NCBI GenBank assembly: GCA_964612085.1
Contig: CAZTCJ010000092.1
Span: 1 to 14,293 of the forward strand
Reading direction: 5' to 3'
Length of the DNA stretch: 14,293 bases
From: CAZTCJ01 sp964612085
GTDB taxonomy: Bacteria > Pseudomonadota > Alphaproteobacteria > JAJFIK01
This document shows, in pieces, positions 1-5,925 of the stretch. Numbering within the stretch: the first letter of the stretch is position 1; every line of letters starts with the position of its first letter. The notes below the pieces were generated by a model that saw nothing but the letters and a program-made list of their open reading frames with translations, did not search any database and was not told the DNA's origin. The translations under genes were made by a program, and so were the position numbers.

Positions 1-128
1 GCATGCGCGCCTATGGCCACAGCTACCGGCAAATCGCTTATGTGCGCGGGCGGTCCGATGAATACTGGCGGCGAAAATACCGGGACCTGATCCGGCGGAT
101 TACCGAGGGCGTTGTGGTACAGGCCTAA
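1..128 (+). CDS. C-terminal fragment of an unknown, possibly HTH-type phage protein (5' end outside window)
   Basis: An open frame enters from the left edge and ends at TAA 126-128. The visible 41 or so residues include GHSYRQIAYVRGRS followed by WRRKYRDLIRRI, a basic, helix-rich tail. A GxSYRQIA segment followed by an RRKYR helix resembles the end of a helix-turn-helix such as those in small phage regulators encoded just before terminase genes (DUF6362-type proteins are one possibility). I cannot confirm the family from so little sequence. The ATG at 3-5 is in frame but has no visible ribosome site inside the window, so the fragment is more likely the tail of a longer gene. It lies directly upstream of the two leader promoters, so a regulatory role on the late operon is a reasonable guess but unproven. 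Confidence 0.55.
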   Translation, partial: MRAYGHSYRQIAYVRGRSDEYWRRKYRDLIRRITEGVVVQA

Positions 129-134
129 TACTGG

Positions 135-163
135 TTGCCGCTTGTGGCAAAATAGAGGATACT
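135..163 (+). promoter_or_regulatory. Candidate sigma70-type promoter P1
   Basis: A -35 box TTGCCG (135-140) and a -10 box GATACT (158-163) are separated by exactly 17 bases. Each box matches consensus at 4 of 6 positions, so alone it would be weak evidence. It gains weight because a much better promoter with the same internal layout lies exactly 98 bases downstream. A perfect dyad TTGCC-N6-GGCAA (135-139/146-150) overlaps the -35 box and could bind a regulator. Expected start of transcription is near 170, only a few bases before an intrinsic terminator. Confidence 0.4.
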
Positions 164-176
164 TTGTACAAGGATG

Positions 177-211
177 AAAAAAGCCGCAGCGATTGCCGCT
201 GCGGTTTTTTT
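177..211 (+). terminator. Intrinsic terminator T1
   Basis: CCGCAGCG (184-191) pairs perfectly with CGCTGCGG (197-204) around a 5-base loop. A run of seven T (205-211) follows and a run of six A (177-182) precedes the stem, so it could act in both directions. It ends the upstream operon that finishes at 128, and would also stop any transcript begun at P1 after about 40 bases. Confidence 0.88.
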
Positions 212-232
212 GATCCCAGGCTGATTTTTCTG

Positions 233-261
233 TTGCCATGCGTGGCGGATTTGGCTATAAT
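233..261 (+). promoter_or_regulatory. Near-consensus sigma70 promoter P2 for the late (terminase) operon
   Basis: The -35 box TTGCCA (233-238; 5 of 6 to consensus) and a perfect -10 box TATAAT (256-261) are separated by 17 bases. This is the best promoter in the window and sits about 80 bases upstream of the small terminase gene. A dyad GCCA-N4-TGGC (235-238/243-246) has the same centre, in register, as the dyad of P1. Predicted start is near 268-269. The transcript would run almost at once into terminator T2, so the downstream genes would need read-through or antitermination. Confidence 0.7.
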
Positions 262-268
262 TCTTGTC

Positions 269-328
269 ATGATGAGGAAACGCCCGGCGCGACGCGCCCG
301 GGCGTTTTTTCGTGGGCCGGTTCTCTAA
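269..328 (+). other. Possible 19-codon leader ORF spanning terminator T2
   Basis: An ATG-ATG pair begins at 269, the predicted first base of the P2 transcript, and opens a 19-codon arginine-rich frame (starts MMRKRPARR) ending at TAA 326-328. The whole T2 hairpin lies inside it, and the stop falls just before the ribosome site of terS. A ribosome on it would mask the hairpin, so it could be a leaderless attenuator peptide. There is no ribosome site, and arginine-rich short frames are common in GC-rich DNA, so this may be chance. Confidence 0.2.
278..310 (+). terminator. Intrinsic terminator T2 between P2 and the terminase genes
   Basis: AAACGCCCGG (278-287) pairs perfectly with CCGGGCGTTT (298-307) around a 10-base GC-rich loop, and the T run is 305-310. 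The hairpin begins about 10 bases after the predicted P2 start and ends 33 bases before the terS start codon. This layout of promoter, short leader, terminator and late genes recalls phage late promoters that are controlled by antitermination. Confidence 0.85.
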
Positions 329-343
329 CAGCAGGAGGCGCTC

Positions 344-817
344 ATGCCGCCCAAGCCGCGTCTCGTGCGCGCCCGGAAAGTTATCAAAGCCTTCAATCCA
401 GCCGTGGCGGAGGAAATCTGCCAACGGATCGCCGCGGGCGAACGGTTGAACGCGATCTGCGCGGATCCGCGGCTGCCGGATATTCCCACCGTCTCGGCCT
501 GGGTACTCGACGACACGGACGGTTTTGCGGCCCGCTATGAGCGCGCACGTATGATCCAGGCCTTGATCTGGACCGATGAAATCCTCGATATCGCCGACCG
601 GGGCGATGGCGACTGGAAGGAAACGGCGCGCGGCATGGTGGCGGATTCTGAACATATTCAGCGGGCGAAACTGCGGGTGGATGCGCGCAAATGGCTGTTG
701 TCCAAGTTTCTGCCCAAACAGTTCGGCGAAACCATGGGGCTGACCAATGACGACTCGGGCCCTGTGAAAGTGACCATCGTTCAGTATGGCGACAGCCTTG
801 ATCCGTCTGCCGAATGA
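344..817 (+). CDS. terS: Terminase small subunit
   Basis: This 157-residue protein recognises phage DNA and recruits the large terminase subunit for packaging. Residues about 18-55 form a helix-turn-helix-like DNA-binding start (FNPAVAEEICQRIAAGE, then PTVSAWV). A central helical stretch follows. Residues 104-128 carry the family hallmark: HIQRAKLRVDARKW, then LLSKFLPKQFGE, as in Sf6-type small terminases. The C-terminal tail, rich in D and V, is probably where the large subunit docks. Length is normal for the family. The start at 344 has a strong ribosome site, CAGGAGG at 332-338, five bases upstream. It is the first gene of the late operon, downstream of P2 and T2, and its end overlaps terL by 32 bases, suggesting coupled translation. 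Confidence 0.93.
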   Translation: MPPKPRLVRARKVIKAFNPAVAEEICQRIAAGERLNAICADPRLPDIPTVSAWVLDDTDGFAARYERARMIQALIWTDEILDIADRGDGDWKETARGMVADSEHIQRAKLRVDARKWLLSKFLPKQFGETMGLTNDDSGPVKVTIVQYGDSLDPSAE

Positions 818-2102
818 CTGGAACCCGCGCCCTTACCAGGCCCGGCTCTGGCACTATCTGGAACGGGGCGGACGGCGGGCGGTGGCGGTCTGGCACCGGC
901 GTTCGGGCAAAGATTCCCTGGCGCTCAACTGGACGGCCGTGTCGGCCTTTCAGCGCGTGGGCCTGTATTGGCATATGCTGCCCGAGGCGGCCCATGGCCG
1001 CAAGGTCATCTGGGACGGCATCGACGGGAACGGACGGCGGATCCTCGATCAGGTCTGGCCGAAAGAGTTACGAACACGGACGATCTCGACGGATATGAAG
1101 ATCGAGCTTGTCAACGGGTCCTTGTGGCAAGTGGTGGGCTCGGACAATTACGACAGTCTGGTGGGCGCCAATCCGATCGGGGTGGTGTTTTCTGAATATG
1201 CGTTGGCTCGCCCGGCCGCCTGGGACTATATCCGTCCGATCCTGGCGGAAAATGGCGGCTGGGCCATCTTCGTTTATACGCCCCGGGGCCGTAATCACGC
1301 TTATGCGCTCTACAAAAGTGCCCAGGACAATCCCGATTGGTTCGCGCAGCGCCTGTCGATCCGCGACACGGGAACGGTTTCGGACCGGGTCGTCGCGGAA
1401 GAGCGGGCGGGCGGCATGAGCGATGAAATGATCGAACAGGAATTTTATTGTTCCTTCGAGGCCCCCTTGTCCGGAGCGTATTACGGAAAACTTATTCGGC
1501 AGGCGGAAGAAGCCGGGCGCATCACGCGCGTGCCTTGGGAGCCGTCGGAACCGGTGGAAACCTGGTGGGACCTGGGCATCGGCGATGAAACGGTGATCTG
1601 GTTCGCCCAGCAGATCGGCCGAGAGGTCCGCATTATCGATTACCAGGCAGGCCGGGGCGAAGGCCTGGAATACTACGCCAAGGTGCTCCGGGAGCGGCCT
1701 TATCCGTATCGGGAGCATCTTTGGCCCCATGACGGGGCGCACCGGGAGCTGGGAACCGGCCGCTCGCGCCAGGAACTAGCGGAAACCCTGGGAATCAGGC
1801 CGATCCGGATCGTGCTGGCCGCGCCCATCGGCGACGGCATTCAGGCCGTGCGCACGCTGTTGCCCCGCTGCTGGTTCGATGCGGAAACCTGCCGCGACGG
1901 TTTGGATGCCTTGCGGCAATATGCCAGGGATTGGGACGACAAGGCGCGCACCTTCCGGGATCGTCCGCGTCATGACTGGGCCTCCCATGCGGCCGATGCG
2001 TTCCGGATCGGGGCCATGGGCCTGGAGCGTCCCGTCATGCATGCCTGGGCGGAACCCCAGGCGGTGATGCGGGCGGACCCGCTCGATCCGACATCGGTCT
2101 AG
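786..2102 (+). CDS. terL: Terminase large subunit (packaging ATPase/nuclease)
   Basis: This 438-residue motor protein drives DNA into the prohead through the portal and cuts it. ATPase parts visible: a Walker A-like loop WHRRSGKDS (36-44), a Walker B strand IGVVFSE with the catalytic acid (131-137), and a coupling motif TPRGRN (165-170). RNase H-like nuclease parts: WDLGIGDE (D262), HDG (315-317) and HAADAFRIG (D404), which give the expected acidic metal-binding residues. Length is typical of compact podoviral and siphoviral large terminases. The ATG at 786 lies inside the end of terS (32-base overlap) and lacks a clear ribosome site, so translation is probably coupled. The N-terminal segment LPNDWNPRPYQARLW is characteristic and supports this start. 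A short gap of 14 bases separates it from the next gene. Confidence 0.95.
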   Translation: MATALIRLPNDWNPRPYQARLWHYLERGGRRAVAVWHRRSGKDSLALNWTAVSAFQRVGLYWHMLPEAAHGRKVIWDGIDGNGRRILDQVWPKELRTRTISTDMKIELVNGSLWQVVGSDNYDSLVGANPIGVVFSEYALARPAAWDYIRPILAENGGWAIFVYTPRGRNHAYALYKSAQDNPDWFAQRLSIRDTGTVSDRVVAEERAGGMSDEMIEQEFYCSFEAPLSGAYYGKLIRQAEEAGRITRVPWEPSEPVETWWDLGIGDETVIWFAQQIGREVRIIDYQAGRGEGLEYYAKVLRERPYPYREHLWPHDGAHRELGTGRSRQELAETLGIRPIRIVLAAPIGDGIQAVRTLLPRCWFDAETCRDGLDALRQYARDWDDKARTFRDRPRHDWASHAADAFRIGAMGLERPVMHAWAEPQAVMRADPLDPTSV

Positions 2103-2116
2103 CCCGGAGCAATGAC

Positions 2117-2800
2117 ATGAGCGCAAGCATGCAGGTGGTGCCCGTTGACCGGGCGCCGCTGCTCTGGATCGTGCACGGATTACGGGAGCGCGACAGGCGG
2201 GAGGTCTTTGCCTGCCGTTTCGACGATGACGCCATGCAGTTGGCGGAGGATATTCTGGCCGCCCAGGCCCGCGCCGTGCTGTCGGCCATTGTGGAGGCGC
2301 CCGATGGCGAGCCAGTCGCTTATTTCGGCGCTTATCTGCGCACACCGTCTTGCGTGGAATGCGCGGCCATCGCCACCGACCGTTGGCCGGATATCGTTTT
2401 ACTACTGACGAAATGGATCCACCGCACGGGCCTGCCGGTCCTGGCGGGCGCAGGCGTGCGGCGGGCCGAAGCGCGTGCCCTTATCGATCATGTGGATGCG
2501 CAAGCCTGGATGCTGTCCCTCGGTGCTCGGATCGAATGCCGGATTCCGGGCTTTGGCCGGAATGGCGAAGAGTTCGTGCAATTGGCCCTCGATCTCGATG
2601 AGGAGGAGAGACTCATGTGTTTCAACCCGCCGGAACCGCAAAGACCGCCCCGTCCGCCGCGCCTGGCCGATGCCAGGCGGGCCTCAGATGCCGAACGCCG
2701 CCGCCGCCTGGCCGCCGGCGCCGCCCGCACGCTGCTCACCGGTCCGCAAGGCGTTCTGACCACTGCGCCCGCGCGCGCCCGTCAACTGCTTGGCCAATAG
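2117..2800 (+). CDS. GNAT/gp13-like phage protein fused to a small proline/arginine-rich protein
   Basis: A 227-residue frame that looks like two proteins joined. Residues 1-166 resemble the GNAT-fold proteins encoded near T7-like portals (T7 gp13-like, internal virion or assembly role): helix-rich start, PDIVLLLTKW, AWMLSLGARIE and GFGRNGEEFVQLAL, the last being the usual end of such proteins. I see no convincing acetyl-CoA-binding loop, so enzyme activity is doubtful. Residues 167-227 (from MCFNPPEPQRPPRPP) look like a separate small phage protein. An excellent ribosome site precedes an in-frame ATG at 2615, and no stop lies between. Start at 2117 has CGGAG at 2105-2109; Met5 is an alternative. 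Whether the fused form, the short form or both are made cannot be read from sequence. Confidence 0.75.
   Translation: MSASMQVVPVDRAPLLWIVHGLRERDRREVFACRFDDDAMQLAEDILAAQARAVLSAIVEAPDGEPVAYFGAYLRTPSCVECAAIATDRWPDIVLLLTKWIHRTGLPVLAGAGVRRAEARALIDHVDAQAWMLSLGARIECRIPGFGRNGEEFVQLALDLDEEERLMCFNPPEPQRPPRPPRLADARRASDAERRRRLAAGAARTLLTGPQGVLTTAPARARQLLGQ
2615..2800 (+). CDS. Nested small phage protein from an internal in-frame start
   Basis: The ATG at 2615 is preceded by AGGAGG (2601-2606) with an 8-base spacer, a better ribosome site than the one for the whole frame. The 61-residue product starts MCFNPPEP, has a proline-rich stretch, then a basic helical part (AERRRRLAAGAARTLLTG) and ends ARARQLLGQ. 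Proteins of this shape, with MCF start, prolines, and a TGxxGxxxxAP...LLG ending, are found as separate short genes beside podoviral portals; their function is not known to me. It lies in the same frame as the upstream GNAT-like region without a stop codon. It is most likely translated independently, perhaps as well as the fusion. Confidence 0.6.
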   Translation: MCFNPPEPQRPPRPPRLADARRASDAERRRRLAAGAARTLLTGPQGVLTTAPARARQLLGQ

Positions 2801-2808
2801 GAGGTCCC

Positions 2809-3096
2809 ATGTCCATCGCCGATATTGCCGCGACCCTCAGCGCTCAGAACACATTCACCGATTGGGTGCGCATCGCGCCGGGTCAGCGTGCATCGATTTC
2901 CATCGCCGGCCTCAGCGACAGTACCGTCACGCTGCAGCGCCGTATGGATAGAGACGATACGCCTAAGGATTATGCTTCTTATACCGCCTCTGAGGAAATC
3001 ATTTACGAGGCGGGCGCCGATGAGGAGATCCGTGCAGGTATCAAGACCGGTGCGTACGGAACAGATACGGTCGCCATACGCATCAAAATCGGCTGA
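2809..3096 (+). CDS. Small beta-rich phage protein, function unknown
   Basis: A 95-residue protein with alternating hydrophobic strands (SISIAGLSDSTVTLQRRM, EIIYEAGADEEIRAGIKTG, VAIRIKIG). This pattern recurs in small phage virion-associated proteins that begin with a SAQNTFTDW-like segment and read like one small beta sandwich. I recognise the type but know no assigned role; a minor structural role is likely from its place before the portal. Start at 2809 is set by GGAGG (2800-2804), which overlaps the TAG stop of the upstream gene. A longer open frame starting at 2617 lacks a ribosome site and lies out of frame over the preceding gene, so it is not used. A gap of 32 bases separates it from the portal. 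Confidence 0.75.
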   Translation: MSIADIAATLSAQNTFTDWVRIAPGQRASISIAGLSDSTVTLQRRMDRDDTPKDYASYTASEEIIYEAGADEEIRAGIKTGAYGTDTVAIRIKIG

Positions 3097-3128
3097 TTCC
3101 CCATCTTTTGACCACAAGGAGACCTGGA

Positions 3129-4676
3129 ATGGCGCGGATCGAAAGCGATATTCTGGCGCGGTTCGAGCGCATGCGCGCCTCCCGCAGCTCATGGGACGCG
3201 CTTTGGCAGGATATTGCCGAGCATATCCGGCCTATGCGGGCGGAGTTTACCGGCCGGACCACGGAGGGCGCGCGCCGCGACCGCCGCATTTACGATAATG
3301 CGCCGTCGGAAGCTCTGGAGTCTTTCGGCGGTGGGGTCTACGGCCTTCTGACCAACCCGGCGAATAAATGGTTCGCATTGCGCTTTTCCGACCCGGATTT
3401 GAACGAGATCGAAGGCGCGCGCGACTGGCTCGACCGGACGACAAATGTTCTGCTCGACAGTTTCCAGCCCGGTAGCGCGCGCTTTTACGCGGTCGTGCCG
3501 CAGCTTTATATCGATTGGGCCGGGTTCGGAACAGGCCTGTTCTACAGTGAGGATATTCCGGGGACAAACCGGATTTACGACAGCGTCCGGCCCTTGGGTG
3601 AATGCTACATCGCGGCCAATCCCTATGAAGAGATCGATACGGTCTATCGGCTGGCCCGCATGACGGCGCGGGAGATGGTCGAGCGGTTCGGCTCGCGCGC
3701 CCCGTCCCATGTGCGCCAGGCTTACGACAGCAGCGATACCCAGAGCCGGTTCGACGTCATCCATGCGGTCGAGCCCAATACCCGGTTTCGTCCGGGGGCG
3801 CTCGGTCTCAGGGGCAAGGCGTGGCGGGCGACCTATGTGGACCGGCAAAGCGGCGAGCGCCTGTCCGTCGGCGGGGTTGACGAGTTTCCCTATCAGGTGC
3901 CCCGCTGGAGCGTGGCGGCGGGTGAGGTTTACGGCCGGCCGAAGGACATTCTGGCGGATGTCAAGATGCTCCAGGAGATGAACCGCACCATGATCGTCGC
4001 TGCTCAGCGGGCGGCGGAACCGCCGATCCTGGCGTATAAGGAAAACCGGGCGAGCCCGATCCGCATGTATTCCGGCGGGATCACCTATGGGGCGGTGACG
4101 GCGGATGGGCGGGATCTCCTGCGGCCGTTTCAATCGGGCGCGCGCCTTGAGGTGACTGCCGAGATGATCCGGGAGCGGCGCAGCGCCGTGCGGGACTCCC
4201 TGTTCTTCTCTCTACTGCAGCTTGTTGAGCGGCCCAATATGACCGCGACCGAAGTGCTGGAGCGCCAGGAAGAAAAGCTGCGGCTCATGGGTCCCAATCT
4301 GGGACGCTTGCAGACGGATTTTCTCTCGCCTTTGATCAAGCGCCGTTTCGGTATTCTGGTGCGCAAGGGCATGATCCCGCAGGCGCCGCCGGACTTGACC
4401 GGCGAACGCCTGGAAGTGGATTACGTCTCGCCCCTGGCCAAGGCGGTGCGGCTGTCGGAGGCCAACGCGGTCAATCGCTGGTTGACGGCGCTCAGCCCCC
4501 TGATCGAGGCGCGGCCTGAAATTCTCGACAAGATCGACGCCGATGCGGTGGTGGATGTGCTGGCCGATGGCTTTGCCGTGCCGCCCCGGGTCGTGCGCGG
4601 TGCGCAGGATGTGGCGCTGGTCCGCCAAAACCGCCTGGCGCTCGGCCTTGCCAATCCCCTGGAGAAGGCCGAATGA
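3129..4676 (+). CDS. Portal protein (T7 gp8-like head-tail connector)
   Basis: This 515-residue protein should form the dodecameric ring at the capsid vertex through which DNA enters and leaves. Family signals: an N-terminal helical part (FERMRASRSSWDALWQDIAE), NAPSEALESFGGGVYGLLTNP (58-78, residues shown in part), a WAGFGTGLFY segment (130-139), FPYQVPRW (253-260) followed by GEVYGRPKDILADVKML (265-281), and RPNMTATEVLERQEEKLR near 360-377. All are hallmarks of T7-type head-tail connecting proteins, and the length matches. The ATG at 3129 has AAGGAG at 3116-3121, seven bases upstream. A TTG at 3108 could add seven residues but has no ribosome site. Its last four bases overlap the next start codon (ATGA), implying coupled translation. 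Confidence 0.95.
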   Translation: MARIESDILARFERMRASRSSWDALWQDIAEHIRPMRAEFTGRTTEGARRDRRIYDNAPSEALESFGGGVYGLLTNPANKWFALRFSDPDLNEIEGARDWLDRTTNVLLDSFQPGSARFYAVVPQLYIDWAGFGTGLFYSEDIPGTNRIYDSVRPLGECYIAANPYEEIDTVYRLARMTAREMVERFGSRAPSHVRQAYDSSDTQSRFDVIHAVEPNTRFRPGALGLRGKAWRATYVDRQSGERLSVGGVDEFPYQVPRWSVAAGEVYGRPKDILADVKMLQEMNRTMIVAAQRAAEPPILAYKENRASPIRMYSGGITYGAVTADGRDLLRPFQSGARLEVTAEMIRERRSAVRDSLFFSLLQLVERPNMTATEVLERQEEKLRLMGPNLGRLQTDFLSPLIKRRFGILVRKGMIPQAPPDLTGERLEVDYVSPLAKAVRLSEANAVNRWLTALSPLIEARPEILDKIDADAVVDVLADGFAVPPRVVRGAQDVALVRQNRLALGLANPLEKAE

Positions 4677-4969
4677 CACTGCCCCCTATTTTTTCATGGC
4701 TGCGTCCGTGGGCGGAGCGCCGTCAGGCCGCCACGCTGGTGAGCGCCTACAGGCAGGCCTTTGCCGGCCGCGCCCATGTGCTCGCCGATCTCGCCGCGCT
4801 CTGCCATGCCCAGGCGGAGACCTATGTGCGGGGGGATCCCCACGAAACGGCTTTCAATGAAGGCCGCAGGGCCGTGTGGCTTCATATCCAGCGCATGCTG
4901 GACTTGACCGATCGCGATTTGCGCGACTTGAAGGAGGTATTGGATCATGACCGACACGGCGACTTCTGA
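4673..4969 (+). CDS. Bbp19-like small phage protein
   Basis: A 98-residue helical protein. The middle and end (FNEGRRAVWLHIQRMLDL, then TDRDLRDLKEVL) match the pattern of Bbp19-type proteins of Bordetella phage BPP-1 and relatives, which sit between portal and scaffold/capsid genes. Function in that family is not settled; it is usually regarded as a minor head or assembly protein. Here it lies in the same place, overlapping the portal by four bases (ATGA) and the scaffold gene by 23 bases, so the three are probably translated as a coupled block. A purine-rich GGAGAAGG (4661-4668) serves as ribosome site. No membrane segment or signal peptide is seen. Confidence 0.78.
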   Translation: MTLPPIFSWLRPWAERRQAATLVSAYRQAFAGRAHVLADLAALCHAQAETYVRGDPHETAFNEGRRAVWLHIQRMLDLTDRDLRDLKEVLDHDRHGDF

Positions 4970-5768
4970 CGTTACGGCAGACACTGATCGTCAAACGCCC
5001 TCTTTGCCCGAATGGGCCGGTGCTTTGCCCGATGATTTAAAGGCTCATGTGGAAAAGAATGGCTACCGGGACCCGGCGGCGGTCGTCAAGGCCGACATGC
5101 ATGCCCAGCGTCTTCTGGGGGCGGAGCGTCTGCCGCTGCCGGACGAAGACGGCGACCTGGAAGAGTGGCCGGGCTGGGCGGCGCTAGGCGTACCGGAAAG
5201 CCGCGATGGCTATGACGTTACCCGTCCGGATCTGCCCGATGGCCTTGCCTACGATGAAGGTTTGGAAAACCGGTTTCTTGATGCGGCCCATGCGCTGAAA
5301 CTGACTCCGGCCCAGACCCAAGGCCTGATCGATGTCTTCAGCGGCTACCAGACGGAGCTTTTCAGTGCCGCGCAAGATGATGCGGCCCAGGATGACACGG
5401 TTTTGCAGGAGGCGCTGCAGACAGACTGGGGCGATCAGTATGAGGCCAATCTCGATCTGGCCCGCAGGGCCACGCGCGCTTTCGCGGAGGATGACGAGAC
5501 CTTCGATGCGCTCCAGGGCGCGTTGGGCGATCAGGGAATCGTGCGCTTCTTCCATAAGCTTGGCACGCTGATGAGCGAGGACAGCCTGGCCGGGGCGGGG
5601 GAGACGGGCCATGGCCTGACGCCCGATGACGCCCGGACGGAAGCCGCCCAAGTGGAACGTCAGCTTGCCTCTCTTCTGAACCGGCAGGACGCAGGCGGCC
5701 GCGACGAACGCCGCAAGCTGGAAGCGCGCCGTCGGGCGCTTCTGTCCCGTGCCTATCCATCCTCATAA
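4947..5768 (+). CDS. Capsid assembly scaffolding protein
   Basis: A 273-residue acidic, helix-rich protein that should guide capsid subunits into a prohead and then leave. The N-terminus is short and disordered (many T, D), followed by LPEWAGALPDDLKAHVEKNGY, a start typical of podoviral scaffolds, and YDVTRPDLPDGLAYDE near residues 89-104. A long helical middle (FLDAAHALKLTPAQTQGLID) and a basic C-terminus (DERRKLEARRRALLSRAY) follow; in scaffolds the basic tail usually contacts the coat protein. Ribosome site AAGGAGGT (4931-4938) is eight bases before the ATG. It lies immediately before the capsid gene, separated by a 157-base structured spacer. Prolonged acidic character and position make the call firm although scaffold sequences vary widely. 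Confidence 0.88.
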   Translation: MTDTATSDVTADTDRQTPSLPEWAGALPDDLKAHVEKNGYRDPAAVVKADMHAQRLLGAERLPLPDEDGDLEEWPGWAALGVPESRDGYDVTRPDLPDGLAYDEGLENRFLDAAHALKLTPAQTQGLIDVFSGYQTELFSAAQDDAAQDDTVLQEALQTDWGDQYEANLDLARRATRAFAEDDETFDALQGALGDQGIVRFFHKLGTLMSEDSLAGAGETGHGLTPDDARTEAAQVERQLASLLNRQDAGGRDERRKLEARRRALLSRAYPSS

Positions 5769-5777
5769 CGCTTTTCC

Positions 5778-5810
5778 TCCGGGCAGCCCGGACCGGGAGA
5801 CCGGTCCGGG
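5778..5810 (+). promoter_or_regulatory. GNRA-capped RNA hairpin between scaffold and capsid genes
   Basis: CCCGGACCGG (5787-5796) pairs perfectly with CCGGTCCGGG (5801-5810) around a GAGA tetraloop, giving a very stable 10-bp stem with a GNRA loop. There is no T run, so it is not an intrinsic terminator. A second dyad TCCGGGC-A-GCCCGGA (5778-5792) shares the left arm and is mutually exclusive with it. A weaker CCGCG/CGCGG stem lies at 5873-5886. Such a hairpin could protect or mark an mRNA processing end and help the capsid message outlast the scaffold message. The rest of the spacer (5769-5925) holds no gene I can support. Confidence 0.7.
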
Positions 5811-5925
5811 TCCGGTGACGGCCGGGAAAGACCGCCGCCATGAAGGCCAGCGTTACGGCCCTAGGAACGGGTCCGCGATGCCGCGGGGAGTCCGTCCGGC
5901 GTTTTCACCGTTGGAGGACTGACGA

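Noticed and set aside
174..224. 16-codon frame through terminator T1 that resembles a signal peptide
   Set aside because: The purine tract touches the ATG with no spacer, and the repeated alanines come from the hairpin arms themselves; chance is the simplest explanation.
125..655. 176-codon minus-strand frame over the leader and terS
   Set aside because: It runs across both terminator hairpins and antisense to terS, and its composition is that of a shadow frame.
2617..2808. Longer start for the 95-residue protein
   Set aside because: The extra part overlaps the previous gene out of frame, is proline/arginine-rich shadow sequence, and lacks its own well-placed ribosome site.
3108..3128. TTG start adding seven residues to the portal
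   Set aside because: The ATG at 3129 has a well-spaced AAGGAG, and the TTG has none.
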